DNA of 64,000 bases from Opisthocomus hoazin (taxonomy: Eukaryota; Chordata; Aves; Opisthocomiformes; Opisthocomidae): the NCBI RefSeq assembly GCF_030867145.1, contig NC_134418.1:6692802-6756801 (forward strand), written 5' to 3'. A program made the translations under genes and the position numbers. Below are positions 29,724-43,105 of the stretch, one piece after another. Numbering within the stretch: position 1 is the first letter of the stretch; each line of letters starts with the position of its first letter. The notes under the pieces are model-generated. The model was not told where the DNA came from. It saw only the letters and a list, made by a program, of their open reading frames with translations, and made no database searches.

Positions 29724-30622
29724 ACAGAATCACAGAATCACAGAATAGTAGGGGTTGGAAGGGACCTCTGTGGGTCATCTAGTCCAACCCTCCTGCCGAA
29801 GCAGGGTCACCTACAGCAGGCTGCACAGGACATTGTCCAGGCGGGTCTTGAATATCTCCAGAGAAGGAGATTCCACAACCTCCCTGGGCAGCCTGTTCCA
29901 GTGCTCCGTCACCCTCAGAGGGAAGAAGTTCTTCCTCATGTTCAGACGGAACTTCCTGTGCCTCAGTTTGTGCCCGTTGCCCCTTGTCCTGTCACTGGGC
30001 ACCACTGAAAAGAGTTTGGCCCCATCCTCCTGACACCCACCCTGCAGATATTTATAAGCATTTATTAGGTCCCCTCTCAGCCTTCTCTTCTTCAGGCTGA
30101 ACAAGCCCAGCTCCCTCAGCCTCTCCTCGTAGGGGAGATGTTCCAGTCCCCTCATCATCCTTGTAGCCCTCCCCTGGACTCTCTCCAGTAGCTCTTCATC
30201 TTTCTTGAGCTGGGGAGCCCAGAACTGGACACAGGACTCCAGATGAGGCCTCACCAGGGCAGTGTAGAGGGGAAGGAGAACCTCCCTCGACCTGCTGGCC
30301 ACACTCTTCTTGACGCACCCCAGGATCCCATTGGCTTTCTTGGCAGCCAGGGCACACTGATGGCTCATGGTCAACCTGTCATCCACTAGGACACCCAGGT
30401 CCCTCTCCACAGAGCTGCTCTCCAGCAGGTCCACCCCAAGCCTGTACTGATGCATGGGGTTGTTCCTCCCCAGGTGCAGGACCCTGCATTTGCCTTTGTT
30501 GAACCTCATCAGGTTCCTCTCTGCCCAACTTTTCACCCTATCCAGGTCACACTGAATGGCAGCACAGCCTTCCGGTGTGTCTACCACACCTCGCAGTTCG
30601 GTGTCATCAGCAAACTTGCTGA
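29724..30622 (-). mobile_element. CR1 LINE, 5'-truncated, reverse-transcriptase frame still open
   Basis: This minus-sense CR1 of about 900 bases starts, on the plus strand, with three octamer-tail copies. The frame 29811-30719 is 302 codons without a stop. The CR1-derived part begins at about codon 34 with SKFADDTEL, where FADD is the catalytic aspartate box of the reverse transcriptase (about 30612 downwards). It continues through [39 protein letters not shown] and the C-terminal [15 protein letters not shown]. The first ~33 codons are flanking DNA, not CR1. Without the upstream fingers, palm and endonuclease regions it cannot encode an active enzyme. Confidence 0.95.
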
Positions 30623-33600
30623 GGGTAATTGTTCTTATGAAGTTCTTCGAAAGCTCGAGAGCTTCAGAATGACAGAAGATAATCCAGTTTATAAAACTAC
30701 TTTGCACCTCCTTCCCCACTGTGCTCGCTTCAGCAGAAGAGGTTGTGCAGGGAGCCTCAAAGGCAAACAGGGCTTGTGGACATATAGATCCATGTACAGG
30801 GTAAACTTTCCAAGTCAGGACATTATTTTCTGGAAAGTACTTGGCTCAGAGCAGACTGGATGGCAGATGGGGCAGGTTTCCACACAAAGTTCAGCCCACC
30901 AGCCTAGTACCATCGTTCTCCAAGACAAGAGCAAGGATCCCAGTAGAAGCATTCAAAGTACATTCAGAGCAGTCAGGAATATTTTTATTTTCTTGCTGCA
31001 CTGTCCATAACAGGTTTTTGATCCTTAAGAAAAAAAAATTGCTCTTGCACTGGGCAATGCCAGCCTTTCCTAAGCCACCTAGCACACCTGCCTGATGTTT
31101 GGTTAGCAGAGTACAAAGCGGCCTCAGCTTTGTGTGAGTGGCATCTGAGCTAGGCTATATCAGTGTCCATGCAGTCAGGGGAGTAGCTGCTCTACAGGGG
31201 TTGCCAAATCTGAACCAGGCAATCATCTGTCTAATGCACATCCCTAACAGCATCAAAGATGAAGGTAGAAAACCCTCACAGCCAGCAGTCCCACACTGCT
31301 GCTCACCAAAAGCAAGGTTTCTTTCCAGGACAGACCAAAGCTTGCTGACTTAGAAGCCGGGGCACAAAAGTTCCTCTGGCTTTCAGGCAGGGCTCAGCTG
31401 GAGGTACTTCAGTCCAATTTAAAATAACAAGGTGTTAAAACCACCACTGGCTCCTAGCCTATTAAAAATTTTCTTGGGCTCACTGAAACCTTCCCTACCT
31501 CAAAGAGGAGGTCTCCACTGTGCCCACCTCTGCAACTGGTTCTTCCCCTCCAGCTGTTCCCAGCCCAGGCACTTCTACCAGCCTTCCTGCTTTCCCCTTC
31601 GCATGTGATGACCACGCATTTGGAAATATGCTCCCTACTTACATTTTCAGGCAAGAGAAATCACTGATACTTCATTGTTCTTAAAAGTATCAGTTCCTTT
31701 AATTCACTGTGCTTTTCTCAAGAAAATCTCTGGGCTGAAGTTTTTCCAGGTACTTCTGTATTTGTTCAGAGGTGTTTGCTTTCATCACTTTAAATTGTGT
31801 TTCATTAGGAGGGTCCTTGTTCTAGGTCAGCTAGGCAAGCCTGAGTGATAGACTCACCTTTTACAGCATCATCTTGTACTTATTTCTTTCGACAGAGGCT
31901 TTCTCATAGGGCTGATTATTTTCACTTCCCCTCTGTGAGCATTTCTTATTGCTACCCGGTGCCTTCTCCAACAAGGTGATCAGAGTTACACTGGCCTCAT
32001 GGTGCAGGTCTCAAACTGATACAATGCTAATTGTGATATTTGTAAGTCTTTCTTAGTATAATCTACCTTCTTGTCTGCTTTGGGGGCCTTTATTGCCCAC
32101 TAAGCAGAGGTTTTTCACAGAGCTGCCAAAAATGACGAAAGAGTCTTTTCCCCTCCATGGTGGCTGCTGCTGTAAAGCCCATCGGTCCACGTGGGTAGCT
32201 CGAATGGCTCTCTCCAGATCAGGAGCTCAGCAAATCAGTATCCAGCTCCATGAACACAGAGTTTTTAAATTTAACACCTCAGCTCTTTTGCAACGATCAT
32301 GGATGTAATCCTTCACAATTACCTCAAAGTGGCACTTCTCCCATTCAGATGATTAATCTTGTGCAGGGACTGCCAGGAACACATCAAATGAAGGGAAAAA
32401 AGGAGGGATGAAAGAAGAAAAAGATAACAAAACCAAAGAAAATACAAAGGAACTTCTGCACTATCTCCTTTGTCTCCCTCTGTCTCCTTTATTTTTCCTC
32501 TCAGAATTTTCAATATGGATGAAAACACGCAGTCCGTTTACAGAAAATGCTGAAATACTTTGCAACAGCAAAGGTGATGAATGGGTCCCAGGAAGGTAGA
32601 GCATAGGAGTGAAGGACCTTCAGGGCCACCGAGCTCCATTTCATGCTACTTTCCAGATCGCGCTGTTTTAGCTTCTTGTCCCTCCTTTCTCATTTCCCAC
32701 TGCAGACTCAGCCAGACCAAGAATGATTTCTTCATATTTCTAGCTTCAGTATACTCATGTCTATTGTCTACACACCCGCCCTTGCATCACTATTGTCACT
32801 TCAGCAGCCTTCACACTCCTGTACCTTCATGTCACTGCATTTGGGTTTTGAGAAGGTTGGTCCTTGTCCATGGAGAGAACTGCTGAATAAATCTTTAACC
32901 CACCTATGCTCTTTTGTCCCTTTATTGAATACCATAGACTTGTATCCACCATGTAGCTGTGATTTAAACGATCAGTATCAGAGTCCATTTGCTGTACAAG
33001 TTCCTTATACACTGTCCTATGGGCAATCTTCTATGCTCCTCAGTGAGGTGCCAGGGTAAACTTTTCAAGGATGAAGAGATGTAGCAATAAATAAATCAGG
33101 TGCAGAAGTACCAGGGTGAGGGGAGGACATGAAAAGCTTCGTGGCTCCTTGCCAGCATGACCTGTTGTGACTCATGTACGACATGACGGCACACCTGGAC
33201 AGTCCCTGAAAATTGATGGTACAGAAAGATCCTGCCTAAACCTGACTGTCTTCATGCAGCTGTCCTGGCGGGAACAAGCCCCTTCACAGAAGGAGAGATG
33301 GCGGCATGGGAATGGTGGGGAACAGAAATTTTAAGGTCAAACTGGTCTGAAGCCAGCATGAGTTAGAGAGGAATGCAAAGTCCTTATCCAAGCCAGGAGG
33401 GACACCACTGATGCAGACTCTCGCAGAGAAGAGAAAGGTGAACTCTTCCAAAAACATGTGAAAATTCACCACAGCCAGTGGTCACCCAGTTATCCTACAG
33501 CGCCTGCTGCTACGTCCTGTTTGCTGCAAGGTCCCTTCTTGCTGTGCCAGACTTGCAGGTGTGCACAATGACAGCCGTGTCCTCGCTGCCTTGGTTTGTG

Positions 33601-33706
33601 AAAGATTGCCAAGTGCCCTGCACTGGTTCAGGGTCCGACCAGTCCCTCACACTTGGGAAACGAGCTGAAATACAGGAGCTCCGGGAACTCTTCTTTTCTG
33701 GGGAGC
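30623..33706. other. Intergenic, no gene recognised
   Basis: Non-coding DNA between two CR1 copies. I recognise nothing in it. Confidence 0.65.
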
Positions 33707-33923
33707 TCACAGAATCACAGAACGGTCGGGGTTGGAAGGGACCTCTGTGGGTCACCCAGTCCAACCCCCCTGCCGAAGCAGGGTCACCTACACCAGGCTG
33801 CACAGGACTTTGTCCACACGGGTCTTGAATATCTCCAGAGACGGAGACTCCACCACCTCCCTGGGCAGCCTGTTCCAGTGCTCCACCACCCTCAGAGTGA
33901 AGAAGTTCTTCCTCATGTTCAGC
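33707..33923 (-). mobile_element. CR1 LINE fragment (about 217 bases)
   Basis: On the plus strand it starts with tcacagaatcacagaacgg, then the reverse complement of the CR1 3' UTR and of the last ~45 codons. It breaks off at the 'cctcatgttcag' point (MRKNFF region). It is the shortest clear copy of the main family in the window. Confidence 0.92.
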
Positions 33924-34835
33924 ACAGACAGGTTTGCAGTGCTCCTAACAACGATCTCTGAAAGGATGGATCACCTCAGGTAACCTGCTAAGATGTGACC
34001 ACAATCTTTACTAGCTAGCCATGGGAAATAGCTTTTCTGGTCACCGATGGGATTTCACTATGAGCCCAGAACATGTTCAGAAACGAACAGCCCACAAGGC
34101 CCTCACTTTATCTGAGCCCCAGGAAAGTGTGATTGTCTGATGGGTTTGCTGAACTGGCTGCCCTCATCGATGACAGAGAAACAAAGAAATATGTTTATCT
34201 AGTTCTGGTCCCATCTAGTGGTGGGCCTCATTCCCCAAACTACTGAAGTCAATGGGAATTTTTCCCGTAACATCAATTCTTTGGTCCCTTTTGGTCCCTG
34301 TATGGACAGCTTCTTTCCTCAAGCACTGCAATGTACAAAACTCACAGAGAAAGGGAAAAGCCTTTTAATATCTTATTCATATCTTCCCAAGGCGTGGAAT
34401 TAACCCATTGAAAGAAAAGCCAAGAAATTCACTGGACATATTTTTGCAAGTGCCACCTACAGAGAGGATGGGTCTAGGTAGTAAAACTGATCCTGAAGCA
34501 GAAGTGCGACTTTCACATCACCTGTCATGGGCAAGAGCAGTAGGAATTTTTTGCTTTTAACACACCTTGAAGATGAGTCAGCTCCAATTCTACACCAGGC
34601 AATCAGTACTGAAGAACCACCAAGCTATACAAAAAGAGACAATTCAAGTGTCCATGTAGACAAAGAGCATAAAATACCTAAACTCTACTGGGGATGCTCC
34701 CCAATTACGCTGCAAACACAAAAGTGAAGTGCAGGATTACAGTGGGGTCAGAGAAGAGCAAAGAGCAGCTACACTTTCAGATAGCAACTTTCTGAAACAA
34801 ATGCTGCTGCCAGCCTGGGTTTGCTGCAGTGTCCT

Positions 34836-34915
34836 TGTAGCTGACCCTGCCTTGAGCAGGAGACTGAGCTAGAGACCTCCTGAGGTCCCTTCCCAACTTG
34901 CTTTATCCTGTGATG
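34836..34915 (+). mobile_element. Decayed CR1 3' tail
   Basis: The sequence gtagctgaccctgccttgag, then gagacctcctgaggtccctt, ccaactt and cctgtgatg follow the order of a plus-sense CR1 3' UTR with several substitutions and small gaps. It looks clearly older than the main copies. Confidence 0.65.
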
Positions 34916-37900
34916 CCCCAGCCACTCACCTCCTGCCAGCTGGGTTGCATGCTTAGCTTGAGTTTCTCTGGGATAAAGTGTTAGCAGACTTGGGTTAAAG
35001 CGCTCCAAGAACAGTAATACGTGTTACAAATCCAGACCACTCTTTCACAAGCTTTCCAGGCTCAAACAAAACAAATCACACATTAGGAGCAAGTCCTGGG
35101 ATGATATATGGAAGTCTGCAGAACAGTAGTGATTTAACAGGTGTGTGGGTGTTGAAAGCCAGAAAAAGCCGTCATGGCCACTAAGTGTGACCTCCTGAAC
35201 ACCTGGGCCAAAGCATTTTAGTCAATGATCTGCAGCAAACACTTCTTTGAAATGATCACTTTGCTCATAAATGCAGAAGCACTGCCAACACCTTCAGAAC
35301 TTGAGATACCTCAAGATCTTAACCCCTTAAGAGTATGCCAGTGCAGGAAAGAGGCAGCGTAATCCTTTTGCAGACCCAGGTGCTTGCTTATTACCCACAA
35401 AAGGAGAAAAGGAGGCCCCATCTACGATTTAGGACCTCAGAGAAAAGCCTTTTCTTCTCCAGCCATCCCTGTTCTCTCCACAGGGCTCACAACCTGTGAT
35501 TAAGTCTGGGTCCGGAGTTCACATCAAATTGAAAAGGGCTGCAAGACTGACCCAGACTCATATAACTTCTTAAATCTCTCAGTGATGAAAAGTGACACAA
35601 CATACGCTTTACGTCACAGGCTCGGGAGGAATTTGAAAACACTTCTAATGTTTTGGCAACTGAATAAACATATTAATAGCTGAATGCTTGGATTCGTATC
35701 ACAAAAGGACTTCTCACTGGTCTGGCAGCACAGACCTCCTCGATAGCAGTAAAGCACAGAAACAAAGATGCTAGTCACGTTGGTCAGTGAGGCAGCTTGA
35801 CAGACAGACAGGCTCGCTCACAAAGGAGGAAGCTAGTTAATGAACATAGCCTTCTCTATGCCAAAATTCACACACACCCCTCTTACTTTTAATTCAGTAA
35901 CGTTAAAAATGGGACTCAGCTCCAGGGACACCTACATTTTGGCATTCAAATACAGGAGTTAGCTGGGCGTCTAAGCTAAGTCTCAATGGAGATCTAAGAG
36001 CCAAGTTAGCAACGAGCTGATGCCAGTTTGGATGTCCCAGGCTGCCCTCCCTGGCCACCATCCACTCTCCTTTCACCCACGAGTATTCCATAGATGCTGT
36101 ATCATATTCATGAGCCCCATGTGGAAGTTTCAGCTACTTGGCTTCTCCATGCGGGAAGCTGAATCCCACTCCTGCGTTTGGCAAAAGCTGGATTTAGGTG
36201 CCTGAATCTGGAGCAGAGCCCCTTCCGTGCCAACTGTTCACGCTGTCAGATGTCTCTTCCCCTTCTGCTCCATCTTACTGTCTCCTAAAATCCCATCAAA
36301 GGAATCATTTGCTAGTTTGTAATGCTTCTAAAGAGCTTTCAGGCTCTTTAGGGGGAGGGGGAATCAATTACCAGGTAAGTCATTACCAATCAGGACACCA
36401 AAATCCTTATTCCTGACGAGCAGGATTTAAGCTGTCCCATCTGTGGAAGCAGTGGTTCAAATCTAGGTCTGTTTCTTTAATCTTTTGCATGGGAGTGCTT
36501 CGCCAGGTCATAAGAAAGAGAGCAGGAATAGTTTGATGCAAACAGTAGGTAAACCAGAGGTCGCCGAAGGCTAAAATGAGTCACCAGACTTTGTAGCCTT
36601 CTGCCCTTGAGAGACCTTCGGCTGCCTGGGATAATTGGCATTTATTGGTTGTTCTTTAGAGCTGCATCTGTGGAGAACGTCCTTTCCAAATCCTCAGGCT
36701 GGAAGTCACTTCTCTAATTGGAAAGAGAGACACATAAAACAAATAAGTGAACAGGAAAAAAACATTCACAAATCAAACGCCAAAAGCTGCTAATCTCACC
36801 CTCTCTTTAATCACCTGGTTCATTTAGCTAAGTCAAACAACGCTCTCCCTGGAAAGGCTCCAGGCTGCAGAGTCTTTGCAAAATCTCCACAAACCCCAGC
36901 TCTCAGGGTACACCGCGCTGCGTATTTCTGCCGCCACACAGGAACAGGGTGTTTTATGGGCCTGAAAGGAGCCAGCAACTTGGGTGTACTTTTCACAGGG
37001 GCTCATGGCCAAGAAGAGCCTGCTCTCCATCACCTTTCCCTCCCCAGGCTTTCCAGCTAAGCACCCTCTTCGTCTGTGAAAAATTGATGGGGGGGGGAAC
37101 ACTGGGCTAGGAGAAAAAGCTTTTAAACTCGCAATGGTTTCTTTGCACAGAAGGATGCGTGCGGGCTGTTGCTTTCCCCTGTTACAGAGCAGGCACAGAG
37201 GCAGGTTAGAAAGCACCGAAGCGCAGCTCTCCGCTGTTCTCCTACGGACCACGCAGAAATCATCTCCTGCCACCTTGTAACCCCCAGACCTGAGGCTGCT
37301 GACTCACATCGACCAAAGGGCTTTGGTCAGGAAAGTAACTTTTCTGTTTCTTCCATGTTGAGATCCTCCCCGGGAACTTCAGCCAGGTTGCTGAACGGCT
37401 TCAAAGATGGGAAACTGCTGCAGGGGGTAGAAGGGTCCTCAAACCTCCAGCTCTTTAACCCTATGAAAAATTGTTTCCTTGCTTATGCCCTTGCCAAAAG
37501 GAACCCTTCAAAAAGATTTTATGGCTACGCTCATCTCCAGAACATGCAGTGTAATTCCCCTCATTTCAGTTTCCGAGCTCTTAGGTTGCAGGCAAGTCAG
37601 GCTCTCAAGCTTTTCTCCACAGCCCTGCGGCAAGACCTACCAGGTGTAGTCATCACAATAGGCTGGCCACCTCGCAGGGACGCTTGCCTCCCAGAGCTGG
37701 GCATTTAAGGAGTAGAATTAAATGACAAGGCACACAACAAGAACTTGAGAGATGGCAGCGCAGCTTTTGGTCTAAACTTTCGGCTGACTTCCTCTAATCC
37801 AAACCATCTTCAAGCTTCTGCATGACTGACATTCAGGTGATCCTTATAGTCAAGAGAAATGAAACAAACCCAAGTTCGTTACAACTATCCTCTGAAAAAA

Positions 37901-40599
37901 ATAGTTTCAAGCTGTAAATCCCAGCACACCATCTCTAACAACATAAAAACAATCTATCCAGGAGAAGACATTCTCCCCATCCTGCTAGCATTATTCACAC
38001 ATTAAATCAGAACTGACAACACAATCTTTTCAGCTGAGCTGTTCTCATTCTTCTTTTTTTTTTATCATGATAAAATAATTCCCCTTTTTAACAACTTCCA
38101 AATGTTCATACTGATGCATTATTGAAGTGACAATGCAGATTTTCCAAGAGGATGATGTGTTTGGTTTTTTTCAAAGCGGTAAATAGACAGGATGTTAATG
38201 AATTGGAAAAGTATTAAAAATTTGTTTTGCAAAAGGAAATGTTTTTAATTACATAAAACATTTCAACCACTATTGATTGCACTTCCACCACAACAAGGCA
38301 GGCGGAGGCTGATTTATGACAGCAACCCACCCTAACTATCTAACCAGATTTAATATAGTTGCCATCCCGTGACACATTGATGTATATTTCTGTGGCAATC
38401 TAGAAAATAATTTGCAAGGAGTAACAGTTCGTTCCTCAGCCATCAGCCATAAAGCTGTCAGGGGAGGGTCTCCAGCGCGGTCTGTGGGACAGTGATGTAG
38501 CGAAGAGGGCTGCAAAACCTCACGGGCCGGGGGGAGAACAGGGGGATCTCAGATTTATGGATATGAGCATTTTCAAGAGACTGTGTTGTTACTGGTTTTA
38601 TTTTAACCATAAACCAAAGGTAACAAAGTCTCCGTAAGAATACGCCGTGTTTACCAAACCTCATTTTTCACTGACAAAATATTCAAACAGGGCCTTACTG
38701 TGTAAGTTGACAAAGTGGTATTTAGTTGTCTGGAGACAGCTGGAAACAGCTTGCCCTCGGGAAACCCTGAGGTCAAGGTTAAGGAGAGAAGGGTGAAGTT
38801 CCTTAAGCTCCTTAAGGAAGAGCACTCAGGTTCACAGGCTGCTGAGACACCAAAACTGGTGCAGGAGATGCCCTGAGATACCCACACAGCTTCGCAGACC
38901 CAGTCACCACCTTCACGCGTGGGCTGGGAGGGTTGTAAGGAAGCTCCCGCTGGGTAAGTAGCCTGTTCTCTACCCAGTCCCCATTAAGTGCCTCACAAAA
39001 GAGAATTTCTACCTATTTATCATAAGCAGAGCTAATAAATACCTTGAGAAGTATTTTTTTTTCCTGTGCTTCAACCTAGACTGTGTTAAATAGGTGAGCA
39101 GTGAATACAGACAACCCCCCTTCCCCTCCGCCATTCCATCTTCTGCCTCTGAGGCCCTCCAACACCCCCATTTCATGAGAGTTTGGGGGGTTTTCTCCAT
39201 TTTTGCACATGGCTGTATCACCCCCATTTACACTGGCTTCTCCACCAAATCTCAAAGTAAGTCTGATCCACAGGAGCACTAATACAGCCAGAGATGCTCC
39301 AAGCAAACCAAGGTAGAAAGCAAAGAGGGAAGGAGGACTGCAGGTGCCTGCTTCAGGCTGAGTGGCTGGCACTGCAGCAGTTTGCCCTAGGGAAAAGTCC
39401 ATGTTTGCAGCCCCTAAGGATGCCTTATTTCCCAGGATCAGAATTAAAAAAAAACAAACAACAACAAACCCTGAAGTTAACCACAGAACACAGCCCCTGC
39501 TGGAAACAAGCTGAGCATATTTTCTTTAGTTGAGTAATTCTTGTTTATTTTTTGCAGGCTGCTGCTATAAAATTCACAATCCAATTACAATTTCCAGGCT
39601 GAAAGAATGGCTTCCAATTATATTGTTTTCCATCATGGCTAGAATCATTGGAAGAAAGAGTGGATTAATGCTGTATGTTTCCATTCCCTGTGCAAGAATC
39701 AGATCTCAGCATTCTCAAATGATTTATAAAAGACACATTAAATAAACTATTAGCAGTGTTTTCGCAATAGAAACGGGCTGTACCATAAACAGGACAAATT
39801 GAAAAATACGGATTTGCTGCTGTGTTCCAGTGCCTCAGAAATGAGGATAACACAGCGCACACTGAGTACAAAGGGTATGAACTTGAAATTGGAAGGAAAA
39901 CATGGGTGACACTTGAAATGTGGGACTGGGCTTCAGGAGAGCGGGCTCGGTGTCTGGCCCAGCAGAAACCTTCAGCGCGACTTTGGGTAAGTCACGTGGC
40001 CGAGGGGAGGAGGAGGAGGAGCACATCTCCAGAGAGAGCCAACCTAGCTGTCCTCCCACTGTAGCTGTCTCTGTGTAGGTGTGAACGTGTGTGCCTTGGG
40101 TGTCTATGTTTCTGTTATCATCAGTAGAGACTGATGATCAAATGTGGATCGGCGATCAAATGTGTCTACGTGACCGTTTCGGAGGTTCTGCTGTCCTTGC
40201 CTTGTTTCTCCTGTGCGTCCCCCACGCACCCAATTTTTGCCAGGTGTCTAAACTTCAGGAGATGGATCTTGCCCCATATTCCATGTTTCAGGACAGGGCT
40301 GAACCAGAGTCTAGGCTGGCATCTATGAAGCTTCGGCTGGATTTACTCCCAGTTCATCTCTGCTCTGGGAAAGAAAAAAAATTTAGCGCCTGTCTTGAAC
40401 AAACATAACAGTTGCCTACAGAAAGATAAATAAAATATATCCAGTTAAATGACTGAAATGATTGGAGACTAAATCTCCCGCCTACTGCTTCCCGTCCTCG
40501 CAGCTAGAGCTAGTTAATAGGAAGGCTTGCAGTCGGAAAGCAGAACAAGAAAGGCGAGGATGACCTTGAGAAGACACAGTCCTCCAGGCTGAAAATCCT

Positions 40600-40870
40600 T
40601 CAGCAACATGTTCACCCGCAGCTGCGTGCACACATCCGTCTCCACAGACACAGCAGCTGTCTTCAAACACGGCTCCCAGCCCCCACGACCCCCCGCAGCC
40701 CCTCGCACGCAAGGGCTGACACCGAAGACCCCGAACCGCGTCGGTCTCGCCCTACAGCCGGCGGTTCGAGAAGCGGGACTGGCCCACTCCTCGACGGCAC
40801 CCGGGCAGCTTCAACGCACCAAGCCTGGCAGGCACCTGGAAGATGCTTTTGTCCCAAGGAGCTCCATCTG
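40600..40870. promoter_or_regulatory. Isolated CpG-rich patch in the gene desert
   Basis: At 40680-40810 there are about 17 CpG in roughly 130 bases, far above the surrounding DNA. An open frame of 156 codons (40608-41078, +) overlaps it, but its protein is low-complexity and shows no family I recognise. It may be an orphan CpG island with a promoter, or simply a GC-rich remnant. Confidence 0.4.
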
Positions 40871-41928
40871 CCCCCCGCTTCTCTCCAGGGAGTCCGCAGT
40901 TGCTGACTATTTCACAGTTTCTTTTCTTAGGCACTGGTTGGGTTTGGCTTTTTGGGGTGGGTTTTTTTTTGCTGTTGTGAATCAAACAATTCCTTTTAGG
41001 TCTGACAATTCACTTCTGTCCTCCCTAACAGCCCTACCTCTTCTCCCCCTCTTCTGCCCTCCAGCCTTGGGCAACTGAATAAAAGCAACAAAAAGTCCAA
41101 ATTGCTAAGCCTTTGAAGAAACACTCTAAGCCATTTCTTGCCCATTTCAGAATGAAGATAGGTATTGCTCTAAAACAGGTCTCATCTGACTGCCAAAGCC
41201 ACACAGTTCACACAACATTATTCAGATCAGCTTGAAAAACAAGAAGAAATTCCAACATCCCAGGCGCACTGAGAACACAGGGCGGAAAACCAGCTAGGTT
41301 CTTCACCACCTCTCCCCAACTCACATAAAAGCATATGATCGTAAATCAATATAACATCCAGAAAGAAAAAAGTAGTAGTGTTTTGTTTTCATCTTCTATT
41401 TCTCCAGCACATTTTGAGCCCCTGAGCTCAGAGCGGGAACCAAAACCAGGTTTTAGCGTCAAAACCTGCCACCTAGAGAGCAAAACCGCAGCTGAGCAGA
41501 AATAGGTTTGTAAGCTGTTGGGATTTTTAAAAGCAACTGTCTTGTAACGTTACAGACGTGCTGAAAACTATAAATTCGCTGTGCTGTCTTTTACAGCCAC
41601 GGAACAGATTTTAAGAGACCCTTAATTATGTATCTGCACAGCACAGACATCGTTAGGGGCTACTGCGCCTACTCCCAGCACAAACACGGCTGCGTGTGGC
41701 TTAGTGATTATAGGACAGAAAAACACTCTTTCTCCCAGTTCTATAAATTTATGTGGTTTGTGTAAACAGAGGCCGATCTCTTTTCTTTTAAGATCATGTT
41801 GCAGCGAGCAAGTCAGTTTTTAATGAGAGGGTCTGAGTCCCGCTAGTGAGCTACGGAGGCTGCGGAGGCCTGACAAAGAGCAGGCTGATGGCACCGCGTG
41901 CCAGAAAGACGAGATGGGAACCACAGGA

Positions 41929-41986
41929 AAAAAAAAAAATGAGGAAAAAAAAACTCCACCAACCACACCACACCACACCACACAAC
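41929..41986 (+). repeat. A-rich run followed by (CCACA)n
   Basis: Two A runs (12 and 9-10 bases) are followed by about four copies of the pentamer ccaca at 41963-41984. Confidence 0.8.
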
Positions 41987-42439
41987 CCCTGGTGCACTTC
42001 CAAGAAAGTTTCCTAATGTTTTTCACTGGAGCAAACCTCTCAGATTTCTACTTCTATAGTAATACGCTGTTTGCATCTCCGATTCAAATGCCACAAGTTG
42101 CCAGTTTTCCTTCTGAAAACTGAAAGTGTTTCAGCATGTCCGAGTTCAGAATTTATCCAAAATTGTAAACTTTGATTCCAGGACAGTTCAACACTAAGCC
42201 ATATTCTTACAGATCTGAGGAAAGGGGATATATTGACGTAACTTCTCACTAAAAGCCGTACCTATCAGGTTTTAATTCCTGTACGAACCATCCCCATAAC
42301 AGACTCCATCACAGGGCTCCCATCCTCTGTTATACAGACCGGGCAGGGAAGGAGGAAGAGAGGCAGACGAGCCGTGGCTATAAACTCGGAATAACGCATT
42401 ACTTACTCTTAATTGCGAATCGCCTTACTCAGCTTCCGC

Positions 42440-42612
42440 TAGCACCCATCCCAACCAGCCCCCTGCGAAGGGGCCTCGGCGCTGCGGGCTGCAGAGAGCA
42501 AAGGTTAGACGCAAGTTACACAGCAGTTCCCATGCGTGCTGCTGCCGCCCATAGCAACTCACACGCCGTAACTACAGGAGGGCAACGTCCCACCCAGCGC
42601 TGGGACCTACGT
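42440..42612. promoter_or_regulatory. Second CpG-rich patch
   Basis: About 12 CpG lie in roughly 150 bases (42466-42612), within 2 kb of the first patch. No open frame or recognised promoter motif is associated. Confidence 0.35.
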
Positions 42613-42796
42613 CGGATAGAGAAACACAGCTTAACCCCTTCTTAAATAATTCATGGCCAAAGACATGCAGCATAAACCTCATTTCATTGCTAATGGGGTA
42701 CTGGAAGTTGATGTCCAAGGGACTTTTTTTTTGTTATGGTGTTACGATTTCTGTGGAAAACATTAAACGTGGACTCTCCCCTCTCCACCAGCTATT

Positions 42797-43105
42797 TCAT
42801 AGAATCATAGAAAGTTTTGGGTCGGAAAGGACCCCTAGAGGTCATCTAGTCCAACCCCCCCTCAGCGAGCAGGGACACCGCTAACTAGATCAGGTTGCTC
42901 AGAGCCCTGTCCAACCTGGTCTTGAATGTTTCCAGGGATGGGGCCTCCACTACCTCTCTGGGCAACCCGTTCCAGTGTTTCACCACCCTCATTGTAAAGA
43001 ATTTCTTCCTTATATCCAGCCTAAACCTACCCTGTTTTAATTTAAAACCATTACCCCTCGTCCTGTCACTGTTGTCTCTACTAAAAAGATTGTCCCCATT
43101 TCTAG
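42797..43105 (-). mobile_element. CR1 LINE fragment, second subfamily
   Basis: The tail reads tcatagaatcatagaaagtt and the UTR reads gggtcggaaaggaccc, which differ from the other copies. The coding remnant has [29 protein letters not shown] and [15 protein letters not shown]. The nearest match in the window is the short tail at 52733-52796. The left end of homology (near 43105) is approximate. Confidence 0.92.

Larger units (their letters stand above)
33924..42796. other. Intergenic, no gene recognised
   Basis: Contains a decayed CR1 tail at 34.8 kb, AT-rich stretches (38.0-38.3 and 39.5-39.8 kb) and the two CpG-rich patches. No exon chain can be built. Confidence 0.6.

Noticed and set aside
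29755..30033. Plus-strand frames starting MEGTSVGHLVQP, repeated at several places (also 33.7, 45.0, 58.7, 62.8 kb, and on the minus strand at 2.6 and 61.0 kb)
   Set aside because: This looks like a repeated protein family, but it is the antisense translation of the CR1 3' end and not a gene.
37169..37708. Plus-strand 179-codon frame
   Set aside because: Long but compositionally unremarkable, with no motif, no splice partners and no homology recognised.
39076..39402. Minus-strand 108-codon frame with a hydrophobic, membrane-segment-like stretch (LFAFYLGLLGASLAVLVLLW)
   Set aside because: A lone frame in non-coding DNA with no recognised family, no supporting exons and overlapping frames on both strands. 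One hydrophobic run is expected by chance.
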